Of a DNA stretch of 64,000 nucleotides, positions 52,191 through 61,381 are shown one piece after another. The stretch's first letter is position 1; each line of letters starts with the position of its first letter. Made by a program: the position numbers and the translations under genes. This DNA comes from Spirochaetota bacterium (GTDB lineage: Bacteria; Spirochaetota; UBA4802; UBA5368). The stretch covers positions 144,726 through 208,725 of the forward strand of contig DATIKU010000053.1 of the NCBI GenBank assembly GCA_035477215.1, read 5' to 3'. Below the pieces are notes generated by a model that saw only the letters and a program-made list of their open reading frames with translations, did no database searches and was not told the DNA's origin.

Positions 52191-54104
52191 TTGATTCTCT
52201 TCCTTGCCGCCGTGGTAACGCTTGCCGGCGCAGCCGCCCGCGGCCAGGGCCACGAGCGAATCCTGCGTTTCGACAGCACCATCGTGGTGCGCGAGGACGG
52301 CAGCCTCAGGGTGACAGAGATCATCACCGTCCGCAGCGCGGGTGAGCGCATCAAGCGCGGCATCTACCGCGACTTCCCGACCATATACAGGGGGGAATAC
52401 GGCTTCAACAAGGCCGTACCATTCGATATCATCGAGGTGCGGAGGGACGGAAGTCCCGAGCCTTTCCACATCCAGAGCGTCGATCGCGGAAAGCGTGTCT
52501 ATATCGGCGGCGAAAACGTTTACCTGACGCCGAATATTTACACCTACTCCCTGACATATTCGACCGATTTTCAGCTCGGTTTTTTCGACGAGTTTACCGA
52601 GCTGTACTGGAATGTTACCGGAAACCAATGGGAATTCATAATCGATTCGACGACTGCCGAGGTTATCCTGCCCCATGGCGCCCGGGGGCGGGTCATCTCC
52701 CACGAGGCCTATACGGGCATGGAGGGCGAAAAGGGCCGGAGCTATTCCTCAGCGATCAATGCATCCGGCGCGGTCTACTTCTCTTCTTCGAAAATATTGG
52801 CTCCCCGCGAGGGGCTCACCATCGCGGTCCGCTGGCCGGCGGACCTGATTGCGCCTCCGGATCTACGACACGATCGCGAGCGCTTCCTTCGTGACAACAT
52901 GGGGGCGGTCACGGGCATGGTGGGATTCCTACTTGTTCTTTTATATTATCTGACAGCCTGGGTGATCGCAGGGCGCAATCCACGCAAGGGGGTCGTCATA
53001 CCGCTCTACGAAGCGCCCGACCGGCTCTCCCCCGCCGCCCTGCGGTTCATATCGTGCATGGGCTACGATGACCGCGCCTTTGCCGCTGCCATCGTGGGGA
53101 TGGCGGTCAGGGGCCATTGCACAATCAGCGACGACGATGGCGAATACACCCTCCGAAAAACCGACAAGGACGGCTTTGACCTGGCCCCGGAGGAAAAGAA
53201 GATACTCGAAAAACTGTTCGGGAAGAATAAAAGCATCACCCTGGAAACCGCTAATCACGCCCGCATCTCCGGCGCCATCAAGGCGGCGCAACGGGCGCTT
53301 TCACTCAACTATGAAAAACAGTATTTCCTTAAAAATGTGGGATATTTCGTACCGGGGCTTTTCCTCTCCGCCACCGCCATCATCATCTCACTCATCTTTG
53401 GCTTCCTCGAATCTTCGGAGACGTTCGTACTGATCTGGCTCGCTTTCTGGAGCATCGGAGTTGTGTTTCTCCTCTGGAAGGCGGCGACCGCCTGGCGCGG
53501 GGCAATGCGAATGAGGGTGGGCATCAAAAAGATCTTCGCCTCGGGCGGGGCCGTATTCCTGACGCTCTTCGCGCTGCCGTTTGTAGGCGCCGAGATCGTT
53601 GTTCTTGTGGTGTATCTGCAATCGGGGAGCCCGTGGATTTTGCTCACAACGATCTGCCTGTCCCTTGTCAACTTCCTGTTTTATCATCTCCTGAAGGCCC
53701 CCACCCGGACCGGGCGCGGCCTCATGGATAAAATCGAGGGATTCAGACTGTTCCTGAACGTTGCCGAGCGCGACCGCCTCAACGCGGCAACGCCGCCCGA
53801 GAAAACGCCGGAGACATTCGAACGATTCCTTCCGTACGCAATCGCCCTCGGCGTTGAAAACCGATGGGCGGAATATTTTTCAGGCGTACTCGCGGCATCG
53901 GCCGCGGCCGGAGCCTACTCGCCCTCCTGGTACGGCGGGGCGTCCCTTGCACGCATTGGTGCCGGGGAATTCGCCTCGTCGCTGGGAAACTCCTTCAGCA
54001 GCGCCATCTCGTCTTCCTCTACCGCGCCGGGCTCGAGCTCCGGCGGAGGAGGCGGCGGTTCTTCCGGTGGAGGAGGAGGCGGAGGTGGGGGAGGGGGCTG
54101 GTAA
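52191..54104 (+). CDS. DUF2207 membrane protein with glycine-rich tail
   Basis: The 637-residue protein starts with TTG at 52191 after AGAGG. A signal peptide (about 1-18) leads into a periplasmic beta domain (about 22-215; R-I-L-R-F-D-S-T-I-V-V-R-E-D-G-S-L). Membrane helices lie at about 245-262 and in a pair near 390-440, a third pair near 455-505, and a cytoplasmic region between. The last 30 residues are Ser and Gly followed by a terminal Trp, like the glycine-rich ends of TPM/DUF2207 proteins. It follows lemA, the usual partner. Function unknown. Confidence 0.88.
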   Translation: MILFLAAVVTLAGAAARGQGHERILRFDSTIVVREDGSLRVTEIITVRSAGERIKRGIYRDFPTIYRGEYGFNKAVPFDIIEVRRDGSPEPFHIQSVDRGKRVYIGGENVYLTPNIYTYSLTYSTDFQLGFFDEFTELYWNVTGNQWEFIIDSTTAEVILPHGARGRVISHEAYTGMEGEKGRSYSSAINASGAVYFSSSKILAPREGLTIAVRWPADLIAPPDLRHDRERFLRDNMGAVTGMVGFLLVLLYYLTAWVIAGRNPRKGVVIPLYEAPDRLSPAALRFISCMGYDDRAFAAAIVGMAVRGHCTISDDDGEYTLRKTDKDGFDLAPEEKKILEKLFGKNKSITLETANHARISGAIKAAQRALSLNYEKQYFLKNVGYFVPGLFLSATAIIISLIFGFLESSETFVLIWLAFWSIGVVFLLWKAATAWRGAMRMRVGIKKIFASGGAVFLTLFALPFVGAEIVVLVVYLQSGSPWILLTTICLSLVNFLFYHLLKAPTRTGRGLMDKIEGFRLFLNVAERDRLNAATPPEKTPETFERFLPYAIALGVENRWAEYFSGVLAASAAAGAYSPSWYGGASLARIGAGEFASSLGNSFSSAISSSSTAPGSSSGGGGGGSSGGGGGGGGGGGW

Positions 54105-54115
54105 GCCCCCGGCCC

Positions 54116-55351
54116 TCAACTGTTTTTCCGTTCAGGCGGCCTTACCAGCGCCAGGATCACAACGGCCATGGCCACCATACCGGCGGCGACCGCGAAGGGC
54201 GCCAGATACGTTCCGCTGGCGTCCTTCAGCCATCCGCCCACCCAGGGACCGGCAAAACCCGCGAAACCCCAGGCCGTAAACAGAAGTCCGTAATTGGAGC
54301 CCTGCGCCGTTGGCCCGAAATACTGCAGACAGGTGGCCGGAAACAGCGTAAACATCGAACCGTAATTCCAGCCGATAAGCGCCGCCACCGCCCACAGGGC
54401 CCAGTACATTCCCCCCGAAGGGAAGAGCAGCAGCATCGCGACCGCCTGCAGGGCAAAGACGATGGTAAAGCTGATCCTCGTTCCGACTTTATCCGCCACC
54501 TGCCCTATCAGCACACGGGAAGCCGCGTTCATGACGGCCAGCCAGCTTGCGGCTCCGGCGGCTGTCATGGGGGCGAGGCCGCTGTCGATCCCGTGGCCCG
54601 CGATATGCCCGATAACCATGAGGCCCGCGAATGAACCGCCGAAATACGCCAGATACATCAACCAGAACTGCACAGTGTGGTACGTTTCCCTGTGGGTGAA
54701 GTCGCGGTAGGCGGCGGATCCCGCTCCCGCCTTCTCAACAGGGGTCCAGCCGACGGGCTTCCATCCTGCCGGGGGATTTTTCAGGCAGAGCGAGGCTATG
54801 GCCGCCATAACGAACATAACGATACCCGCGTAAATGAAGACGTAACGCCATCCGATATTCTGGATGATATAGGTCGCAAGCGGCGCCATGATGAAGGAGC
54901 CGAGTCCGAGCCCCACCACCGAGAAGCCCGTAGCCAGAGCCCGCCGGTCGGGCCACCATTTCGGCGCCGTTGCGATCGGTGGGAGATAGATCAGCCCGCC
55001 GCCGAAACCCGCTATCACCCCGTAGGTGATGTACAGGTGCCATTTCTCCGTGATGAATCCGGAGATCGTAAAGCCGATTCCGAGGATAACTGCGCCGACA
55101 AGCACCACGATCCGCGGACCGAACCTGTCCGACAGCTTCCCGGCCGGGAAGGTCATAAGCCCGAATATAAGGCAGGCTATGGCGAACGCAAGGGCGATGT
55201 CGGCCCTGCTCCATCCGAACTCGGCGTTGAGGGGGCGGATGAAAACGCTCCACGCGTACAACAGCGCCCCGCAGGTGGTGCTCCCGAGCACTCCGCCGAT
55301 AAGTGGGACCGCCCGGGGGAATGTGTGTGGCACGGTCTTCGATTCTCTCAT
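54116..55351 (-). CDS. MFS transporter, oxalate/formate antiporter family
   Basis: The 411-residue protein has 12 predicted membrane helices. Sequence features match the OFA group: [14 protein letters not shown] near the first helix, [10 protein letters not shown] (motif A region) and [17 protein letters not shown] members exchange monocarboxylates or oxalate/formate. The ATG at 55351 (GGAG at -10) is preferred to an in-frame TTG at 55363. A TTGACA on the minus strand at 55535-55540 lacks a matching -10. Substrate cannot be deduced. Confidence 0.85.
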   Translation of the reverse strand: MRESKTVPHTFPRAVPLIGGVLGSTTCGALLYAWSVFIRPLNAEFGWSRADIALAFAIACLIFGLMTFPAGKLSDRFGPRIVVLVGAVILGIGFTISGFITEKWHLYITYGVIAGFGGGLIYLPPIATAPKWWPDRRALATGFSVVGLGLGSFIMAPLATYIIQNIGWRYVFIYAGIVMFVMAAIASLCLKNPPAGWKPVGWTPVEKAGAGSAAYRDFTHRETYHTVQFWLMYLAYFGGSFAGLMVIGHIAGHGIDSGLAPMTAAGAASWLAVMNAASRVLIGQVADKVGTRISFTIVFALQAVAMLLLFPSGGMYWALWAVAALIGWNYGSMFTLFPATCLQYFGPTAQGSNYGLLFTAWGFAGFAGPWVGGWLKDASGTYLAPFAVAAGMVAMAVVILALVRPPERKNS

Positions 55352-55641
55352 GTGTATCTCCAAGGATTAAAATTGACGCAAACGATCAGCGGCACAACCG
55401 GAAACGAAAGCGGCCCACCCCTGCGCCCGCGGAGATGAAATCAGGCGCATCCGGGACCTTTTAAAGCCATTGCACAGAACACCAAGAATATTGTAATACA
55501 AAACCGATATGAATTCGCATGGAGGGCGTCATTTGTCAAGCATTGTTTGACCTGATAAACCGGGGCGGCGGGCACACCGGACGTCATGCACCCGCCGAAA
55601 GACGAACGCCGCTTAAAGCGACGTTTAGTGAACGGATAAAC

Positions 55642-56178
55642 CTATTCCCCGACGCCGGTAGCGAATCCCTTCGTGGCGGGTCCTGTCGAGGCGGAGGTGC
55701 CGGCTATCTTTGCGAGGTACGCGGAACCCAGCCGTTCGAGGTGGTCATTGACATTGTCGAAATAATTGAGGTGCTTCTGCTCCTGGTCGATGATCGTTTC
55801 GAAAATCTTGGCCGTAATACTGTCGCCATTCTCCGTGCATACGCTTAAAAACCGGTTGTAAGCCTCGATTGCATCCTCCTCGGCCTTCGAGTCGGACGGG
55901 TAAATCTTTTCCACGGGCTGGCCCTTCTCAACCTTGCCCGCCATCTCGCTCGTGGGTTCACCACCGAGCTCCTTGATGCGCTCGGCGAACTCCTCCGCGT
56001 GGCGCATTTCGTCGATCGCGATCAGCTTGATGTTCTTCGCCAGCTCGCCGTAATCCATGTTGTCGAGATTGTAGTGCTGGTTCATGTACTGGCATATCGC
56101 CTGGAGCTCCATCGACCTGGCCTGGTTCAATACGTCGACTACCTTTTTTTTCCGTTCCTCACGTGACGCCTGCGCCAT
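55642..56178 (-). CDS. bfr: Bacterioferritin-like protein
   Basis: The 178-residue four-helix protein stores iron or detoxifies it. Ferroxidase residues are visible: E in S-M-E-L-Q-A, E/H in D-E-M-R-H-A-E-E, E in E-E-D-A-I-E-A and E/H in D-Q-E-Q-K-H. The Met of D-E-M corresponds to the haem-ligand position of Bfr. The start ATG 56178 follows AAGGAGG. A 20-residue Ser/Thr/Gly-rich tail extends beyond the fold. It lies downstream of perR on the same strand, consistent with peroxide- or iron-controlled expression. Confidence 0.85.
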   Translation of the reverse strand: MAQASREERKKKVVDVLNQARSMELQAICQYMNQHYNLDNMDYGELAKNIKLIAIDEMRHAEEFAERIKELGGEPTSEMAGKVEKGQPVEKIYPSDSKAEEDAIEAYNRFLSVCTENGDSITAKIFETIIDQEQKHLNYFDNVNDHLERLGSAYLAKIAGTSASTGPATKGFATGVGE

Positions 56179-56315
56179 GGACAACCTCCTTATACCCAAA
56201 TTTTACTTGTTACGAACAGCGAACACATCCACATCCCGCCATCGTCGGAGAATAAATCCTCACACTCAGATCGCATGATAATGACACCTGTTCCGGTCGA
56301 AACGACTTTAGACGA

Positions 56316-56702
56316 TCACTTCCCGCATTTTCCGCAAACTCCGAAAAACTCTATCCTGTGGTGCCGCACCTCTAAGCGTCCCGCCCGGGCCGCCTTCCGG
56401 TTCAATAAATCGTCGAAGGGCATCTCAATATCCGAAATCGCCCCGCATCTCTCACAGAGAAAGTGGTAGTGTTTCGCCATATTGGCGTCGAATCTATCAA
56501 AGGTGCTCCCGAAATCGATTTTCCTGACGAACCCCTGGTCGATCAGAATACCGAGGTTGCGATACACGGTGCCCATGCTCAGGTTTTTGAAATCCTTTTT
56601 CAGCCTCTCGTATATCCAGTCAGCCGACGGATGCGATTGGGTACCCTGCAGCAATTCAAGTATTTTCTCGCGCTGTCTGCTTTTTTTATACCGCGTCTCC
56701 AT
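56316..56702 (-). CDS. perR: PerR-type Fur family repressor
   Basis: The 128-residue regulator has the winged helix (about 10-75: S-M-G-T-V-Y-R-N-L-G-I-L) and the dimer domain with two structural C-x-x-C motifs (C-E-R-C-G and C-G-K-C-G). Metal-sensing residues match PerR: His in S-H-P-S-A-D, Asp in R-F-D, His pair in K-H-Y-H, and Asp in I-S-D-I (Asp104 in Bacillus PerR; Fur has Glu). The start at 56702 has AGGGA 4 bases upstream. Bacterioferritin is downstream, and its own promoter carries a Per-like box. Confidence 0.85.
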   Translation of the reverse strand: METRYKKSRQREKILELLQGTQSHPSADWIYERLKKDFKNLSMGTVYRNLGILIDQGFVRKIDFGSTFDRFDANMAKHYHFLCERCGAISDIEMPFDDLLNRKAARAGRLEVRHHRIEFFGVCGKCGK

Positions 56703-56836
56703 CGGTTCCCTGGCCATAAAATGAATCGCCCTAAACACAGTATCCTTCCGACAGCGCGACCGCCCGGGTTACGGCAAAAACCCCGTCCCGGCATGTCGAA
56801 TCCCGCATCCTAACCCAATATCCATCATATTCGGAA

Positions 56837-56872
56837 TGATTATCAATATAATTCCCGGACCTTTAAAGTCAA
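56837..56872 (-). promoter_or_regulatory. perR promoter overlapped by a Per/Fur-like box
   Basis: On the minus strand TTGACT (56867-56872) and TATATT (56845-56850) are 16 bases apart. TTATATTGATAATCA (56837-56851), matching the Bacillus Per box TTATAATNATTATAA at 12 of 14 informative positions or close to it, covers the -10. Negative autoregulation is expected. The rest of 56703-57070 contains no other feature I can support. Confidence 0.55.
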
Positions 56873-57070
56873 TAAAAAAACGGATGTAATTAATTTCTCT
56901 ATGGTATAGTAGGCTTATTGTTGTTCGCGGGTACACCGGCTTAACTCCGCCACACCCGGAGGCCGTAGACGGCACCGGCCGGTTACAGAACCATGATTAT
57001 TTCGCACCGCACACCCGCGCCGCCGGGTTCATTTACGCGGCGAACATGGAGATGGCACAGGGAGAACATC

Positions 57071-57808
57071 ATGCGACTTACGATTCTCGGTAACGGCGGC
57101 GGCATCAGCGACGGCCTCCCCTATAACGCGTTTTTGGTCGACGACCGGCTGCTCGCCGAAACGCCGCCCGACATCATGTCGAGCCTCTTCAGGGAGCGGA
57201 TAAAACTCGGCTCTATCCGGAACATCTTCATCTCCCATTTTCATGCCGACCACTGCTTCGGGTTCCCTTTTTTCGCCCTGCGCCTTTTTTATGACGGCAC
57301 GGATGACGTGATGACGACCTTCGGCCCGGGCGGACTCAAGGCGCGGATGCTGGAACTGTGCACGCTCGCCTTCGGCCCGGGCCATCCCCTGCGCGAATGG
57401 CTGGGAGGCGCGATGCGATTCATCGAAACCGGCCCCGACAGCGAACTCGACCTCGGGGACGGGCTCTCGATCAGGACCATCCCGATGGCGCACCCCGTCG
57501 AGACCCTCGGCTTCACCCTGAAAAGATTCCAGACGCCGCTTTTCACCTACATGCCCGACACGCTGTGGAGCGAGGACCTCCTTCCGCATATCCAGGACGG
57601 CGGGAAAGCCGTCCTGATCGACCTCAACGGCGAGCCCGGCGAGGCGCACAAGGTGCACCTGTCGGAGGCGGACCTCGCGGAAAAAGCACTCCCGCGATGC
57701 GGCGATGATGTCGTCTTTTACGGTACACACCTGAAACAAAATAAAAAGACCGGGCCTGGGAGGATACGCTACGTGCGACCGGGCGACAGGATCGAAATAA
57801 CGGACTAA
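57071..57808 (+). CDS. Metallo-beta-lactamase-fold hydrolase
   Basis: The 245-residue protein has the zinc-binding motif S-H-F-H-A-D-H-C-F-G, the later metal-region motifs M-A-H-P-V-E-T and Y-M-P-D-T, and Y-G-T-H-L near the end. N-terminally it opens with L-G-N-G-G-G-I, typical of RNase Z-like and related MBL hydrolases. The ATG at 57071 follows AGGGAG; the longer reading adds 26 residues without similarity. Substrate unknown. Confidence 0.85.
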   Translation: MRLTILGNGGGISDGLPYNAFLVDDRLLAETPPDIMSSLFRERIKLGSIRNIFISHFHADHCFGFPFFALRLFYDGTDDVMTTFGPGGLKARMLELCTLAFGPGHPLREWLGGAMRFIETGPDSELDLGDGLSIRTIPMAHPVETLGFTLKRFQTPLFTYMPDTLWSEDLLPHIQDGGKAVLIDLNGEPGEAHKVHLSEADLAEKALPRCGDDVVFYGTHLKQNKKTGPGRIRYVRPGDRIEITD

Positions 57809-57859
57809 AAGGCGAACGCGCCTGAGGCATTCGTCCGGCGCGGACCGGACAGGAGGACC

Positions 57860-58582
57860 ATGGACACCAACGTGGGCTGGACATACGACGAGATGAAACA
57901 GGTCGGCACCGACTACGATAGCCTCGAAAGGGTGCGCGAATATGACGAGCGGATGTGCGCGCTTCGCGATGTCAGCGCCGAGGCGAACGCCATCCTCGAC
58001 GATCTCGACCTGAAAAACAGTGACGTGCTGGTGGAGTTCGGCGCGGGCACCGGCGAGTTCGCCATCGAGGCCTCGCGCCGCTGCCGCAGGGTCTATGCGC
58101 TGGATGTCTCGAGGACGATGCTCGATTACGCGCGCGGGAAGGCGGAACGCCGCGGAGCGGGCGATATCTCCTTTGTTCATTCGGGCTTCCTCGGCTACAC
58201 CCACGACGATACGCCGCCCGCGGCCGTCGTCTCCCAGCTCGCCCTTCACCACCTCCCCGATTTCTGGAAGCTCGTGGCGCTTTCCCGCGTACACGATCTT
58301 CTCGCCCCGGGGGGCAGGTTTTTCATGTGCGATGTCGTCTTTGCCGTACAACCCGGGAAGGCCGCGGCCTCGATCGGGCGGACTGTCGAGCGTATGCGCG
58401 AATCCGCCGGCGAGGAGGCGGCGCTCGACTACGAGCGTCACGTGCGCGAGGAGTATTCGACCTACGACTGGATAATGGAGGAAATGCTCTACAGGGCCGG
58501 CTTCCATATTGAACGCGCGGACTACGGCGATTTCTTCATCGCCACGTACCTCTGCTTAAAACCCGCCGCACGCGCGCGCTGA
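57860..58582 (+). CDS. Class I SAM-dependent methyltransferase
   Basis: The 240-residue protein has the SAM-binding motif V-E-F-G-A-G-T-G-E-F-A-I-E-A (about 56-69), acidic V-Y-A-L-D-V-S-R-T-M-L at the end of strand 2, and L-A-L-H-H-L-P (motif IV region). GGAGG precedes the ATG. The acceptor is not predictable. It lies 51 bases after the MBL gene in the same direction. Confidence 0.85.
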   Translation: MDTNVGWTYDEMKQVGTDYDSLERVREYDERMCALRDVSAEANAILDDLDLKNSDVLVEFGAGTGEFAIEASRRCRRVYALDVSRTMLDYARGKAERRGAGDISFVHSGFLGYTHDDTPPAAVVSQLALHHLPDFWKLVALSRVHDLLAPGGRFFMCDVVFAVQPGKAAASIGRTVERMRESAGEEAALDYERHVREEYSTYDWIMEEMLYRAGFHIERADYGDFFIATYLCLKPAARAR

Positions 58583-58667
58583 GGCCGGGGCGGCGCATCT
58601 CGTCCGCCCTCATCCCCAAAAATTGCTTGCCCGCATGCCCCTATGCGGCGAATAGTACCCTACCCCT

Positions 58668-60911
58668 ATGAAACCGGTAACGACCATGACACAGCGCGAC
58701 CCACTCGATGACCTCAACTCCGGCCAGCGCGAGGCGGTCACCCACACCGAGGGCCCGCTCCTTATCCTCGCCGGGGCCGGTTCCGGCAAAACGCGCGTTA
58801 TAACCTACCGCATCGCCCATCTCATCAGGGCGAAACGCGTCCCGCCGTTCGAGATATTCGCCGTCACCTTCACCAACAAGGCCGCCGAAGAGATGAAGCG
58901 CCGCGTCATCGATCTCATCGGGCCCATCGGCGAGAACGTGTTCGTACGGACCTTTCATTCGGCCGCGGTGTACATCCTGCGCCGCTACGGCGACCGCATA
59001 GGCGTGCCGCGCGCCTTCACGATCTACGACGCGAAGGACCAGGAGACCCTCGTCAAGGACATACTCATGGGGATGAGGCTTGATCCGAAAAAAATAAAGC
59101 CTTCCGCGCTCGCCTCGAAGATCTCCGAGATCAAGGACCGCTCCGAGATGATCGACGGCGCAGATCTTACGCATCTCATGCCGAAATATCCGGGGCTCAG
59201 TTTCCCCGACCTGTACCGGGAATACCAGGAGCGCCTCGCCCGCTCGGGCGCGCTCGACTTCAACGACCTGCTCATAAAAACCGTCGTGCTGATGCGCAGG
59301 AGCCCCGAAGCGCTCGCCGAGCTGCAGCGGCGCTGGCGCTACTTCATGATCGATGAGTACCAGGACACCAACCACGCGCAGTACCTCATCTGCAAATACC
59401 TCTCGTCCGCCACGCGGAACCTCTGTGTGGTCGGCGACGACGACCAGTCCATCTACTCCTGGCGCGGCGCCGATATCCGCAACATCCTCGATTTCGAGCG
59501 CGATTTCGACGAAACGAAGGTCGTAAAGCTCGAGGAGAACTATCGTTCCACCGTGCCGATACTCGACGCTGCATGGCGCGTCATCCGCAACAACGTCAAC
59601 CGCAAGGAGAAACGCCTGCGCGCCGTCCGCGGCGACGGCGAACCGGTCACCTGGTGCCGGGCCAACAACGAATACGGCGAGGCGGAGTACGCCGTAAGCA
59701 CGATACTCTCCCTCAAGAAACTGGAGGCGCTTCGCAACCGCGACTTCGCGGTGTTTTACCGCACCAACGCCCAGTCACGCGTATTCGAAGAGATGCTCCG
59801 CAGGGAGAACATGCCCTACCGCGTGCTCGGGGGACTGAAATTTTATGACCGTAAAGAGGTCAAAGACATACTGGCCTACCTCAGGCTCATCGCGAACCCC
59901 TCCGACGGCGTATCGCTCATGCGCGTCATCAACGTTCCGGCGCGCGGCATAGGAGCGGCGACCGTTGAGCGGCTTCGCGACACCGCCTATACCGAAAACA
60001 TCTCCGAATGGGAGGTCATAGCGGGGGGAATCGCCATCAAGGGGAAGGTTCCCGCGGGCATTGTTTCATTTAGAAGGCTGATCGAAAGCGGTATGGCCTC
60101 CGCCGCGGGGGTGCCCGAAACAATCAAACTCTCGGCCATGGTGCGCGGCCTGGTCGTGGCAACCTCCTACTGTGAAGCGCTCGAGGAAGAGAACTCGATC
60201 GAGAGCCGCTCCAGGCTCGAGAACATCGAGGAATTCATCAACAGCGTCTACGAGTACGAAGCGCGCAACCCCGACGCCACGCTTGACCGTTTTTTACAGG
60301 AGATTTCATTGCTCACCTCGGAGGAATCGCCCGATGCCGATGGCCCCGACCCGGCGAACTCGATCACGCTCATGACGGTGCACAACGCCAAGGGACTCGA
60401 GTTTCCCGTCGTCTTCCTCACGGGGATGGAAGAAGGCATTTTCCCTCATTTCAACTCCAGCGACACCGACGCCGGCATCGAGGAAGAGCGCCGGCTGTGT
60501 TACGTGGGCATAACGCGGGCCATGGACCGCGTATTCCTCACCAGCGCCGAGATGCGCCGAAGCTACAGCGGCCTTTCCTACAAAGAGCCCTCGCGCTTCA
60601 TCGCCGAGATACCGGCGGAAACCCTTGACATGCGCCAGTACGGCGAGGGCGGCTACAGCGCGCCGGTGCGCGACGGCACGCGCTTCAAAAGCCCATCCGG
60701 CGGCACCGATACTCACGCCGTCGCCGAAGTCATGACCGCCGATAGCGGGTCCCGCTTCAGGACGAGGGACGCGGTGCTTCATCCGAAATACGGAAGGGGC
60801 AGGATTCTGACCATCGAGGGCGGCGGGGACAACGTAAAAATCACGATAGTCTTCGGAAACGGCGAAAAGAAAACCTTTCTCGAAAAATATACACCGCTTC
60901 AGAAGATTTAA
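58668..60911 (+). CDS. pcrA: UvrD/PcrA family ATP-dependent DNA helicase
   Basis: The 747-residue SF1A helicase begins with the Q motif and Walker A G-A-G-S-G-K-T-R (about 38-45), then F-T-N-K-A-A-E-E-M, D-E-Y-Q-D-T-N (Walker B), G-D-D-D-Q-S-I-Y-S-W-R-G-A-D, T-V-H-N-A-K-G-L-E and Y-V-G-I-T-R-A. The C-terminal Tudor-like region (about 690-747) ends in the usual way. It resembles PcrA/UvrD used in nucleotide-excision and mismatch repair. No strong ribosome site precedes the ATG. Confidence 0.96.
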   Translation: MKPVTTMTQRDPLDDLNSGQREAVTHTEGPLLILAGAGSGKTRVITYRIAHLIRAKRVPPFEIFAVTFTNKAAEEMKRRVIDLIGPIGENVFVRTFHSAAVYILRRYGDRIGVPRAFTIYDAKDQETLVKDILMGMRLDPKKIKPSALASKISEIKDRSEMIDGADLTHLMPKYPGLSFPDLYREYQERLARSGALDFNDLLIKTVVLMRRSPEALAELQRRWRYFMIDEYQDTNHAQYLICKYLSSATRNLCVVGDDDQSIYSWRGADIRNILDFERDFDETKVVKLEENYRSTVPILDAAWRVIRNNVNRKEKRLRAVRGDGEPVTWCRANNEYGEAEYAVSTILSLKKLEALRNRDFAVFYRTNAQSRVFEEMLRRENMPYRVLGGLKFYDRKEVKDILAYLRLIANPSDGVSLMRVINVPARGIGAATVERLRDTAYTENISEWEVIAGGIAIKGKVPAGIVSFRRLIESGMASAAGVPETIKLSAMVRGLVVATSYCEALEEENSIESRSRLENIEEFINSVYEYEARNPDATLDRFLQEISLLTSEESPDADGPDPANSITLMTVHNAKGLEFPVVFLTGMEEGIFPHFNSSDTDAGIEEERRLCYVGITRAMDRVFLTSAEMRRSYSGLSYKEPSRFIAEIPAETLDMRQYGEGGYSAPVRDGTRFKSPSGGTDTHAVAEVMTADSGSRFRTRDAVLHPKYGRGRILTIEGGGDNVKITIVFGNGEKKTFLEKYTPLQKI

Positions 60912-61021
60912 TCACAGAATAATACTTGACATTCCCCCGGAAATGGTCCGATTATTACGCGGTTTTCACGCGACCACACAGAGGACTTGAACCCGGAAAT
61001 ATCATACTGCAGGAGAGCGCA

Positions 61022-61381
61022 ATGGGCATCGCACACAAGGTAACTTTCGAATACACCGAAGACGTCCCCATCCTGATTATCGAGGGTGACATGACGTCCG
61101 AGGCCGATGCCGAGGTAATGCGGGTCTTCGGAAAGCTGAAGGATAAATATCACCCGAAGTACCTTGTCATAAATTTCGAGAAGACCAACTATATCAACTC
61201 GGCCGGCATCGCCACGCTGATCAACATCATCCAGAACATCAACGAGGTCGGCGGCAAGGTCAGCTTTGTGGGCCTTACGGGCCATTTCCAGAAGGTCATG
61301 GACATCGTCGGGATATCGGACTTCGTCAACACATTCAGCTCGGATTACGATGCCATCGCGGATATAAAGTCCCCAAAATAA
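61022..61381 (+). CDS. STAS-domain anti-sigma factor antagonist
   Basis: The 119-residue protein is a stand-alone STAS domain of SpoIIAA/RsbV type. The phospho-site motif reads Y-I-N-S-A-G-I-A-T-L (Ser about 60), with Asn in place of the usual Asp. The ATG at 61022 is 4 bases after AGGAGAG. It is a candidate substrate for the SpoIIE-type phosphatase at 29843 and the STAS-HATPase kinase at 23007. It converges with the oxidoreductase gene, leaving no gap. Confidence 0.88.
   Translation: MGIAHKVTFEYTEDVPILIIEGDMTSEADAEVMRVFGKLKDKYHPKYLVINFEKTNYINSAGIATLINIIQNINEVGGKVSFVGLTGHFQKVMDIVGISDFVNTFSSDYDAIADIKSPK

Noticed and set aside
55535..55540. TTGACA upstream of the MFS gene
   Set aside because: No acceptable -10 hexamer at 16-19 bases.
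57029..58507. 492-codon open frame on the minus strand
   Set aside because: Covers the MBL and methyltransferase genes in antisense; both have clear catalytic motifs on the plus strand.
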